From NCBI GenBank assembly GCA_011055585.1, contig DRGT01000147.1:1-8905 (forward strand): a DNA stretch of 8,905 bases, in the 5' to 3' direction. Below are positions 1-5,186 of the stretch, in pieces. The first letter of the stretch is position 1. Every line of letters starts with the position of its first letter. Made by a program: the position numbers and the translations under genes. The notes beneath the pieces are model-generated. The model was not told the origin of the DNA. It did no database searches and saw only the letters and a program-made list of their open reading frames with translations. Source of the DNA: Candidatus Nitrosopumilus sp. (GTDB lineage Archaea > Thermoproteota > Nitrososphaeria > Nitrososphaerales > Nitrosopumilaceae).

Positions 1-55
1 GAGCTTCACTCTGTTTTTTTACTAGAATATGAGCGCACTTTATTTTGTTAGCCAT
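1..55 (-). CDS. Single-domain parvulin peptidyl-prolyl cis-trans isomerase, N-terminal fragment
   Basis: Only the first 18 codons lie in the window; the gene continues past position 1. Reading the minus strand from ATG at 55 gives MANKIKCAHILVKKQSEA. The order K-C-x-H-I-L-V-K-x-x-x-E-A is the first strand of the parvulin (rotamase) fold, and its histidine (residue 9) is the conserved active-site histidine. Single-domain parvulins with nearly this N-terminus are known from Cenarchaeum and Nitrosopumilus, which is strong taxonomic evidence. The enzyme would catalyse prolyl bond isomerisation in protein folding. An in-frame TGA lies just upstream, so this ATG is the first possible start. A TTTTAAAG element on the minus strand (83 to 76) sits about 25 nt upstream, consistent with a leaderless transcript. 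The call rests on 18 residues, but the motif is distinctive. Confidence 0.82.
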   Translation of the reverse strand, partial: MANKIKCAHILVKKQSEA

Positions 56-68
56 GATTCGTAATCAT
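54..68. repeat. Perfect 6-bp inverted repeat at the parvulin start
   Basis: ATGATT (54-59) and AATCAT (63-68) are exact reverse complements separated by CGT. The dyad covers the parvulin start codon region, just downstream of its TATA element, where a bound repressor could block initiation. No protein is known to bind it from sequence alone, and AT-rich DNA produces such dyads by chance. Confidence 0.4.
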
Positions 69-75
69 ATTTTTT

Positions 76-83
76 CTTTAAAA
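76..83 (-). promoter_or_regulatory. TATA box of the parvulin gene
   Basis: On the minus strand the sequence is TTTTAAAG. Its centre is about 25 nt upstream of the ATG at 55, the usual TATA-to-start spacing for a leaderless archaeal transcript. Confidence 0.5.
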
Positions 84-167
84 TATTATTCTATTCCCTA
101 GTATCTATCTGCGCATCTTCACTCATACGAATCGATATTATGTTTCAGTAATAAATCTCCAGTTAGA

Positions 168-175
168 TTTTTAAT
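168..175 (+). promoter_or_regulatory. TATA box of the DUF2203-UbiA unit
   Basis: TTTTTAAT is centred about 26 nt before the ATG at 198 and only about 14 nt before the ATG at 186. The spacing therefore favours 198 as the start of the DUF2203 gene. No Shine-Dalgarno sequence is seen. Confidence 0.45.
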
Positions 176-197
176 CGAGTAGAAGATGAGATTTACT

Positions 198-599
198 ATG
201 TTTTCTTATTTTTCAATAGTACAAGCTAATGAAATTCTTCCAACTGTTATTAAAAAATTTGAATTTGTAAGTGCTAAAAAAAATGAACTTGCAAAAATTG
301 AACAACAATTACAAACCGGTCTATCTGATGCAAATAATTTTGAAGAATATGTTACCATAAAACGACAACTCAATACGGTTGTGACAAAATTTTACCAGGC
401 GTTAGAAGATTTGGAAAATACCGGTGTCGTTGTAAAAAGTATTGAGGAAGGTCTACTTGATTTTCCTTCAAAACGATTTGATGAAGAGATTTGGCTGTGT
501 TGGAAATATGGGGAAAAAGAAATCAAGTTTTGGCATGAGAAAGATTCTGGTTTTCAAGGAAGGAAACCAATTAGTGTAAGTAACGAATCGTTAGTGTAA
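198..599 (+). CDS. DUF2203 family protein
   Basis: The 133-residue protein has the layout of the DUF2203 family: an N-terminal F-S-x-x-x-A-N-E-I-L-P block (residues 5-15), a long charged helical middle likely to form a helical hairpin, and a C-terminal signature around residues 80-125 with G-L-L-D-F-P, W-L-C-W-K-Y-G-E and F-W-H-E-K-D-S-G-F-x-G-R-K-P-I. The family is widespread in bacteria and archaea and has no established biochemical role. I start at ATG 198 because a TATA element fits it and family members begin close to the Y-F motif; ATG 186 would add four residues. The last nine residues lie beyond the family core and are encoded within a direct-repeat structure at 571-599. The stop codon directly abuts the UbiA start, so the two are probably co-transcribed and translationally coupled. 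Confidence 0.8.
   Translation: MFSYFSIVQANEILPTVIKKFEFVSAKKNELAKIEQQLQTGLSDANNFEEYVTIKRQLNTVVTKFYQALEDLENTGVVVKSIEEGLLDFPSKRFDEEIWLCWKYGEKEIKFWHEKDSGFQGRKPISVSNESLV
571..599. repeat. Direct repeats flanking a palindrome at the DUF2203/UbiA junction
   Basis: The 9-mer TTAGTGTAA occurs at 571-579 and again at 591-599, exactly 20 bp apart. Between and overlapping them, TAACGAATCGTTA (581-593) is a perfect 13-bp palindrome around a central A. The second repeat contains the DUF2203 stop and touches the UbiA ATG at 600. It could be a protein-binding site two helical turns long, or the trace of a short duplication that extended the DUF2203 C-terminus. Confidence 0.55.
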
Positions 600-1490
600 A
601 TGCTATCTGTTTGGCTTAGAGTAATTCGGGTACGTTTTCTTCTTGCATCGGTAATTGCAGTATCTGTAGGCTTGGCAATTATTTGGTGGCAGACTTTACA
701 AATTGATGTATTTCATGCCGTATTGACTATGTGTGGAGTTATGGCACTTCATGCTAGCATAGATTTGTTTAATGATTATTGGGATTTCAAACGTGGAATT
801 GATTCTCAAACAAAGCGGACCAAAATGAGTGGTGGAACAGGAGTTCTTCCAGAGGGTTTACTAAAACCATCTTCAGTTTACAGAGCCGGAATTGGATTTC
901 TCATACTGGGTGTAATTATTGGAAGCTATTTTGTTATAATTGATGGAGTAATAATTGCAATACTTCTAGGATTTGCAATATTTTCTATCTACTTTTACTC
1001 TACAAAAATTGTTGATTCTGGACTAGCAGAAGTTTTTGTTGCCATCAAAGGAACAATGATAGTTCTTGGAACATACTTTATTCAGATTTCAGAGATAACT
1101 ATTTCTCCAGTTTTAGCAGGAATTGCAGTTGGGGTTTTATCGTCACTTGTTTTGTTTATCACGTCTTTTCCAGATTATGATGCAGATAAATCAAAAGGAC
1201 GAAAAACTCTAGTTATTGTAGTTGGAAAAGAAAAGGCAACCTCAATTTTTTGGATTTTTCCAATCATTGCATATGGAATTATTGTCGCAGGCGTAATTTC
1301 TGAACTTTTCCCAGTATTTTCTTTGATCACTCTTGCAACAATCCCTCTAATAATAAAATCTGGACGTGATCTAAAAACCTCATTTGATAATGATGACAAA
1401 ATGGTGCCCGTGATGAGTAAAACATTGACATTTAGTCGAATAACTGGAGCGTTATTTGTTCTTGGGTTTTTATTCACTTTATCATTATGA
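600..1490 (+). CDS. UbiA-family membrane prenyltransferase
   Basis: A 296-residue integral membrane protein with about eight or nine hydrophobic segments. Both Asp-rich motifs of the UbiA superfamily are present: N-D-Y-W-D at residues 58-62 followed by G-I-D at 66-68, and F-P-D-Y-D-A-D at 190-196 followed by K-G-R-K-T. In the family these motifs bind Mg2+ and the prenyl diphosphate, and the enzyme transfers the prenyl chain to an acceptor, often an aromatic ring. The N-D-x-x-D plus D-x-x-x-D-x-x-x-G-R-K-T arrangement resembles MenA-type 1,4-dihydroxy-2-naphthoate prenyltransferases, and thaumarchaea make menaquinones, so a quinone role is plausible. Other UbiA roles, such as archaeal lipid or haem modification, cannot be excluded. 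ATG 600 follows the DUF2203 stop with no gap and no Shine-Dalgarno sequence, implying coupling. Length is normal and the gene is intact. Confidence 0.85.
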   Translation: MLSVWLRVIRVRFLLASVIAVSVGLAIIWWQTLQIDVFHAVLTMCGVMALHASIDLFNDYWDFKRGIDSQTKRTKMSGGTGVLPEGLLKPSSVYRAGIGFLILGVIIGSYFVIIDGVIIAILLGFAIFSIYFYSTKIVDSGLAEVFVAIKGTMIVLGTYFIQISEITISPVLAGIAVGVLSSLVLFITSFPDYDADKSKGRKTLVIVVGKEKATSIFWIFPIIAYGIIVAGVISELFPVFSLITLATIPLIIKSGRDLKTSFDNDDKMVPVMSKTLTFSRITGALFVLGFLFTLSL

Positions 1491-1497
1491 AATAAAT
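1490..1497 (+). promoter_or_regulatory. Possible TATA box of the aldo/keto reductase gene
   Basis: AAATAAAT overlaps the last base of the UbiA gene and is centred about 26 nt before the ATG at 1520. The gene may have its own leaderless transcript in addition to read-through from the upstream genes. Confidence 0.35.
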
Positions 1498-1519
1498 CAA
1501 ACCACAATATACCAAATTC

Positions 1520-2620
1520 ATGATTAGTGGGTTTGCAACTGAGGAAGGAACAGTTAATTTTTCAAAAAAAAGTGGCGTTGATCCGAGAAACTACAGAATA
1601 GCTCAAGGATTAACATTATCAAATGTTGGAGTTGGAACTTATTTGGGGCAGCCTGATTCAGAAACAGATCAACTTGTTAAAAATGCAGTAAAAAAGACAA
1701 TTCTTTCAGGAATAAACGTAATCGACACTGCAATAAATTACCGGGCACAAAAAGCTGAGCGCTCAGTTGGACAAGCTATTTCAGAATTAATTGATGAACA
1801 AAAAATTGCTAGAAATGAGATCTTTATCAGCACAAAAAATGGCTATGTTACAAATGATGGTGATGTCAAAGAAGATTTTTGGCAATATGTTAAACGGGAA
1901 TATGTAGCAAATGGCATAGTTGGAGAAGGCGATATATCTTCAGGCTATCATTGTATGACTATACCATATCTTGAAGATCAGCTAAACCGCAGTCTCAAGA
2001 ATCTGGGATTAGATTGTATTGATTTACTTTATCTGCACAATGCAGTTGAAGGACAGATTCAAGACATATCAAAAGAACAGTTTTTGAAAAATCTAAAAGA
2101 CGCCTTTGAATTTTATGAAAAGAAAATACAAGAGAAAAAAATTCGATTCTATGGAATGGCCACATGGGAATGCTATAGAGTAGATTCAGATAATTCTCAA
2201 TTTCTCTCTCTTGAAAATACAATCGATTTAGCAAAACAAGTTGGTGGGGAAAACCATGGATTTAGATTTATTCAACTACCATATAACCTGCATCTTGATC
2301 AAGCATTGATGAAAAAAAATCAAACTGTTCATGGAAAACAAATTTCAATTTTAGATGCTGCACAAGAATTTGGAATTGGTGTTTTTACTAGCGTTCCATT
2401 AATGCAAGGAAAATTATTGGCTCCTGGCGTGATGCCAGAATTCGGAAACATTAAACCATCTTTACGAGCTTTGCAATTTGTACGCTCATCACCTGGGGTT
2501 CTTGCTCCTTTAGTTGGTCATAAATTGGAATCACATGTTAATGAAAATCTAGAAATCATGAAAATTCCTCCAATAGACGAAAACGAATTTTCAAGTTTAC
2601 TTAAACAACTGATATCTTAA
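1520..2620 (+). CDS. Aldo/keto reductase
   Basis: A 366-residue soluble NAD(P)H-dependent oxidoreductase with a TIM-barrel fold. The full catalytic tetrad of the superfamily is visible: Asp69 and Tyr74 in V-I-D-T-A-I-N-Y, Lys106 in I-S-T-K-N-G, and His173 in L-L-Y-L-H-N. The first strand motif L-x-L-S-N-V-G-V-G-T is at residues 31-40. The C-terminal part (L-R-A-L-Q-F-V-R-S-S-P-G-V with L-V-G-H-K following) matches the family's cofactor-binding end. The protein is longer than the usual 280-340 residues because of extra sequence between the Lys and His motifs (about 109-150). The substrate cannot be told. It follows UbiA by 29 nt on the same strand, so a link to quinone or isoprenoid metabolism is possible but unproven. 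Closely related marine archaeal genomes carry similar proteins, as far as I recall; I did not check this. Confidence 0.88.
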   Translation: MISGFATEEGTVNFSKKSGVDPRNYRIAQGLTLSNVGVGTYLGQPDSETDQLVKNAVKKTILSGINVIDTAINYRAQKAERSVGQAISELIDEQKIARNEIFISTKNGYVTNDGDVKEDFWQYVKREYVANGIVGEGDISSGYHCMTIPYLEDQLNRSLKNLGLDCIDLLYLHNAVEGQIQDISKEQFLKNLKDAFEFYEKKIQEKKIRFYGMATWECYRVDSDNSQFLSLENTIDLAKQVGGENHGFRFIQLPYNLHLDQALMKKNQTVHGKQISILDAAQEFGIGVFTSVPLMQGKLLAPGVMPEFGNIKPSLRALQFVRSSPGVLAPLVGHKLESHVNENLEIMKIPPIDENEFSSLLKQLIS

Positions 2621-2633
2621 TTTCAAAACCAAT

Positions 2634-2642
2634 ACATAAATA
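2634..2642 (+). promoter_or_regulatory. TATA box of the YHS gene
   Basis: ACATAAATA lies just after the aldo/keto reductase stop and is centred 27 nt before the GTG at 2665. It supports that GTG as a leaderless start and argues against the in-frame TTG at 2656. Confidence 0.45.
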
Positions 2643-2664
2643 GAAATAATTAAAGTTGATTTTT

Positions 2665-2811
2665 GTGCCAGTTGATCCAGTCTGTGGAATTGAATTAGAT
2701 CAAAGTCTTGCTGTAGAACATGAGTATGATGGAAAAAAATACTATTTTTGTTGCGATGGTTGCAGAAAAATTTTCTTAAAAAAACCAAAAAAATATAAGA
2801 AAAAAGTCTAG
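2665..2811 (+). CDS. Small YHS-domain metal-binding protein
   Basis: A 48-residue protein read from GTG. It begins M-P-V-D-P-V-C-G-I-E and continues with Y-Y-F-C-C-D-G-C, then a lysine-rich tail. This is the YHS domain pattern: Cys7 in D-P-V-C-G, then Cys29, Cys30 and Cys33 after an aromatic pair. YHS domains occur in copper and other heavy-metal transporters and in small stand-alone proteins, where they are thought to bind metal; thaumarchaea are rich in copper proteins, so copper or iron handling is a reasonable guess. The frame has no ATG; an in-frame stop at 2647-2649 limits the start to TTG 2656 or GTG 2665, and TATA spacing favours GTG. Its TAG stop shares a CTAG palindrome with the oppositely oriented asparagine-synthase-like gene. 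The run of lysine codons at the end may also serve as that gene's terminator on the other strand. Confidence 0.8.
   Translation: MPVDPVCGIELDQSLAVEHEYDGKKYYFCCDGCRKIFLKKPKKYKKKV
2778..2805 (-). terminator. T-tract terminator for the asparagine-synthase-like gene
   Basis: On the minus strand, directly after the stop, come runs of 6, 7 and 7 T (2805-2800, 2793-2787, 2784-2778). Oligo-T stretches in the non-template strand end archaeal transcription. These bases are the antisense of lysine codons of the YHS gene. Confidence 0.45.
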
Positions 2812-3755
2812 ATTGGAAAAGCTCCACACATTTTACAAAATCTAGAATCAAATCCTACTGAAAATTGACAATATGGACATTTGTTATCAGAAGAAGGCAA
2901 TTTTGAAGGTTCATCAAAGTATTTTCTGTAAATTTCATAGTAGTGAAGTGATTCTTTACTTCTAATTTGAACTTCATCAGATTCAAGAATAGTTTTTTTC
3001 TTTTCTTGGTATATGGAATCATTAATTACGCTGCTAAAAAGCTCTGTCAGCCCTACTGTTCCCGCCCCATCTTGAAGAGGAGATTTTTCTCTCCAAACTA
3101 TAGCTTTTGGAATTTTATCTTCATATATTTGGCGTAAAATGAATTTTCCATATTTTTTCCCATCTTTTATTCCAACTTTTTGTTTTACAGGGATTTTTTT
3201 TGCAAACTCAACAACTGTTTCATCTAAAAAGGGAGATTCAACTGTAATTCCTAAGGCTTTTCCTATTTCTAGTGAAGGAAAATGCATTATAGACCAAATC
3301 CTCTTCAAATCTTTTTCAAGATCTACTTGTGATTTTTTTAAAAAAAAACTATATCCTGCAAATAATTCATCTGCTCCATCACCAGTTAAAAGATATTTTT
3401 CGTCAGAATTTTTTATTTCTTTTAATGCTAAATACATAACGACGGAGTTTCTAATTTCAATATCGTTAAAATTTTTCAGAATTTTTATACATTCTTCTAA
3501 TGCTATCAGTAGTTCCTCAGTTGTGACAGATTTAATTTTAAACGGAATATCAAATTCTTTGGCAGCAAGCTGACTGTAGGTAAGATCTGTGGCAAGAAAG
3601 TCTTTAGTTATAATTGCAATTGCTTGTGGTTTTTTATCCCTTAAATGGTATGCAAGAATAGAACTATCTAACCCTCCTGAAAGTGCAATTGATTTTGATT
3701 TACAAGTTGAAATTGCCTTTTCAAGAATGTCATAAAGCTCGTTCGCTGCATCCAC
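2808..3755 (-). CDS. Asparagine-synthase-like ATPase, no glutaminase domain, C-terminal zinc ribbon
   Basis: A 315-residue soluble protein corresponding to the synthetase half of AsnB. The PP-loop S-G-G-L-D-S-S is at residues 26-32, the second hallmark T-G-D-G-A-D-E-L-F-A-G-Y at 124-135, and the later P-F-L-D-E-T-V, L-R-Q-I-Y and W-R-E-K-S-P-L-Q-D-G-A-G blocks also match. Such proteins activate a carboxylate with ATP (AMP plus pyrophosphate) and amidate it. The N-terminal class II glutaminase domain of normal AsnB is absent, so free ammonia or a partner protein must supply nitrogen. The C-terminus adds a zinc ribbon, Cys293, Cys296, Cys307 and Cys310 (C-x2-C-x10-C-x2-C), not part of AsnB. The start is GTG 3755; no ATG is available, and a TATA element 26 nt upstream supports it. 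Asparagine, a tRNA base or another metabolite could be the substrate. Confidence 0.82.
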   Translation of the reverse strand: MDAANELYDILEKAISTCKSKSIALSGGLDSSILAYHLRDKKPQAIAIITKDFLATDLTYSQLAAKEFDIPFKIKSVTTEELLIALEECIKILKNFNDIEIRNSVVMYLALKEIKNSDEKYLLTGDGADELFAGYSFFLKKSQVDLEKDLKRIWSIMHFPSLEIGKALGITVESPFLDETVVEFAKKIPVKQKVGIKDGKKYGKFILRQIYEDKIPKAIVWREKSPLQDGAGTVGLTELFSSVINDSIYQEKKKTILESDEVQIRSKESLHYYEIYRKYFDEPSKLPSSDNKCPYCQFSVGFDSRFCKMCGAFPI

Positions 3756-3776
3756 AAGTTGCTTAATCTCTTGAAG

Positions 3777-3785
3777 AATATAATA
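3777..3785 (-). promoter_or_regulatory. TATA box of the asparagine-synthase-like gene
   Basis: Minus-strand TATTATATT is centred exactly 26 nt upstream of the GTG at 3755, fitting a leaderless transcript with a GTG start. Confidence 0.5.
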
Positions 3786-3845
3786 GGTTAGCCTAATTCA
3801 TCTTGTGATGTAATTTACTCTCGTGACAGCAATTTTGATTGATAA

Positions 3846-3853
3846 CTTTAAAT
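3846..3853 (+). promoter_or_regulatory. TATA box of the HTH regulator gene
   Basis: CTTTAAAT is centred about 26 nt before ATG 3875. It would lie inside the gene if the upstream TTG at 3839 were the start, which argues for the ATG. Confidence 0.45.
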
Positions 3854-3874
3854 TCCATACAAGACCTTTTTCTT

Positions 3875-4294
3875 ATGTTGCTACTTCCAGCTGAAATTGA
3901 ATCAAAGACATTAATTCCTGCACTTCGTGCTATTTTAGCAAAAAAACTTGCAAAGGATCATAAAATTAGAGAAGATGAAATCTCAAAGATGTTAGGTGTT
4001 ACACAAGCAGCTGTTAGTAATTACATTAGAGGAACAAGAGGTGACCCACAACTAATTCAAAAACTACTTGCAGAAGAACAAGTTTCTAAAATGGTTGATG
4101 AGTTAACTGATAGCCTTTCATCTGATATGGCATACACGCCATCAAATTTATCAAAATTCATTGGTCTTTGTAATTACATAAAATCAAGTTTGTTAATTTG
4201 CGACATTCATCATAATCTTGAAACAGATATTGATGAAAAAGTATGCAAAGAATGTGAAAATATGCTTCTAAAAGGACCAGGTTCTGTTTATTAG
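3875..4294 (+). CDS. HTH transcriptional regulator with a C-terminal Cys/His cluster
   Basis: A 139-residue protein resembling the archaeal predicted regulators of the COG2522 type. Residues 30-53 form the helix-turn-helix: I-R-E-D-E-I-S-K-M-L-G-V-T-Q-A-A-V-S-N-Y-I-R-G, with T-Q-A-A-V-S-N-Y as recognition helix. The C-terminal part has Cys109-x2-His112 and Cys124-x2-Cys127 in L-I-C-D-I-H-H and V-C-K-E-C, a plausible metal site or thiol sensor, plus Cys99. It probably binds DNA as a dimer; its targets are unknown. The start is placed at ATG 3875 because the family begins with L-L-L-P-A-E-I-E-S-K and a TATA element sits 26 nt upstream; an in-frame TTG at 3839 would add 12 residues. It is divergent from the asparagine-synthase-like gene, which it might control (inference), and ends 1 nt from the Alba stop. 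Confidence 0.8.
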   Translation: MLLLPAEIESKTLIPALRAILAKKLAKDHKIREDEISKMLGVTQAAVSNYIRGTRGDPQLIQKLLAEEQVSKMVDELTDSLSSDMAYTPSNLSKFIGLCNYIKSSLLICDIHHNLETDIDEKVCKECENMLLKGPGSVY

Positions 4295-4295
4295 C

Positions 4296-4613
4296 TTAAT
4301 TTTTAGAAATTATAATTTCAATTGTAGAAAGCATTCTTCCCATGCCTTCTGGAGCTTCGCTGTCTACAAGAATTTTTTGAATTTTTGAAGTACCTTTTAG
4401 CATTTTTTCTGTTAGGATATTGGCGACTGCTACTGCATTTGGAATTGAATGACCTTTGGCTTTAAGAATGAGTTTTTCACCTTTGCCAATTTTGGAGATC
4501 AAATCCACGGCAATTTGCATTACTGGTTCATTTCCAACATAGAAAACTAAATCGTTGCCATCATCTTGGGAAATATCCTTGGAAACGTCTTTTCCTTCCT
4601 CTTCCCTAAGCAT
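4296..4613 (-). CDS. Alba-family nucleic-acid-binding protein, variant
   Basis: A 105-residue protein. After about 20 acidic residues rich in Glu, Asp and Ser, the Alba core begins: L-V-F-Y-V-G-N-E-P-V-M-Q (22-33), then I-L-K-A-K-G-H-S-I-P-N-A-V (49-61) and the closing strand L-S-T-I-E-I-I-I-S-K (95-104). Alba dimers coat DNA or RNA in archaea. Canonical Alba has G-K-K-P-V-M, with two lysines that contact nucleic acid and are the acetylation target; here they are Asn28 and Glu29. That and the acidic tail suggest weaker or different binding, perhaps as a heterodimer with a canonical Alba elsewhere. The start is ATG 4613; an in-frame TTG at 4637 would add eight residues, but a TTTTTAA element (4647 to 4641) fits only the ATG, about 31 nt away. 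RpoK lies 54 nt upstream on the same strand, so read-through is possible. Confidence 0.82.
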   Translation of the reverse strand: MLREEEGKDVSKDISQDDGNDLVFYVGNEPVMQIAVDLISKIGKGEKLILKAKGHSIPNAVAVANILTEKMLKGTSKIQKILVDSEAPEGMGRMLSTIEIIISKN

Positions 4614-4640
4614 TAGATACTCTGTTGAATTTTTCAACCG

Positions 4641-4647
4641 TTAAAAA
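4641..4647 (-). promoter_or_regulatory. Possible TATA box of the Alba gene
   Basis: Minus-strand TTTTTAA in the short gap between the rpoK stop and Alba, centred about 31 nt before ATG 4613. The spacing is a little long, so a leader of a few nucleotides would be expected. Confidence 0.35.
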
Positions 4648-4667
4648 TTTTATCGACGATTCATCCA

Positions 4668-5165
4668 TTACTTAAAATAGTCAATGGGGATGTTTTGATG
4701 ATCTCCATTTGGTAAGACTCTTCTAATTATAATTGGAAGGACTCTTTTTTCTAATTCCTCCATTGCAATATCGAGAGTTATTCTAGCAGTTTTAGGAATT
4801 GGTATAAATGGTGGTGCCCCAAGTGATAACTGCAAAGCTCTTGCCCCTGCTATTCTTGCCTTTTCAAATCTAGTTAGAGTTGGAGGGCCAATTGTTATTT
4901 TTCCTTTTTCCACTGGAATCTCAACAGGTTCATGTGTTTGTTCATCATCAATTATTTCTCTATCTTCAATTTCTTTGAGTTTTTTTTCTAAATCTGCTTG
5001 TTCCTTTTCAGTTAATTCTTTTTTACTCTCAATTAATTTTCGATAAGTATCAATAGCTTTTGTAAGACCCGTATTTGCTCCTGGCTCAATTTCTAAAGAT
5101 TCAGAAACCTGTTCTTCGACCTCATTATCTACCGCTAACTTCTGTTTATTTGATTCAGACGACAA
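4668..5165 (-). CDS. rpoK: DNA-directed RNA polymerase subunit K (Rpb6 homologue) with long acidic N-terminus
   Basis: A 165-residue protein. The last 70 or so residues are the RpoK/Rpb6/omega fold: L-T-R-F-E-K-A-R-I-A-G-A-R-A-L-Q (97-112), then L-G-A-P-P-F-I and V-L-P-I-I-I-R-R-V-L-P-N-G (142-154). This subunit helps assemble and stabilise archaeal RNA polymerase by clamping the largest subunit. Many archaeal RpoK proteins are little more than this core; here about 95 charged residues precede it, with a Glu-rich start and a predicted coiled helix (about 34-70), reminiscent of the acidic tail of eukaryotic Rpb6. The start is set at TTG 5165, giving M-S-S-E-S, because the TATA element at 5189-5197 lies 28 nt upstream. 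A TTG at 5240 would add 25 residues but would place that TATA box inside the gene and overlap the divergent neighbour. Confidence 0.85.
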   Translation of the reverse strand: MSSESNKQKLAVDNEVEEQVSESLEIEPGANTGLTKAIDTYRKLIESKKELTEKEQADLEKKLKEIEDREIIDDEQTHEPVEIPVEKGKITIGPPTLTRFEKARIAGARALQLSLGAPPFIPIPKTARITLDIAMEELEKRVLPIIIRRVLPNGDHQNIPIDYFK

Positions 5166-5186
5166 GTAAACAGTTTTCCTGAAAGC

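Noticed and set aside
91..126. Minus-strand mini-ORF of 11 codons upstream of the parvulin gene
   Set aside because: Too short, ends before the parvulin TATA element and has no recognisable features.
1175..1507. Minus-strand open frame over the UbiA gene
   Set aside because: It lies opposite the conserved second Asp-rich motif and membrane segments; no family resemblance.
3139..3573. 144-codon plus-strand open frame inside the asparagine-synthase-like gene
   Set aside because: It is antisense to a clearly conserved enzyme; its Phe/Ser/Ile-rich composition is what the reverse of Lys/Glu-rich coding gives.
3756..3874. Possible small RNA in the gap between the AsnB-like and HTH genes (GTGATG and similar box-like motifs)
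   Set aside because: No matching D box or guide arrangement was found; the gap is fully explained by two divergent promoters.
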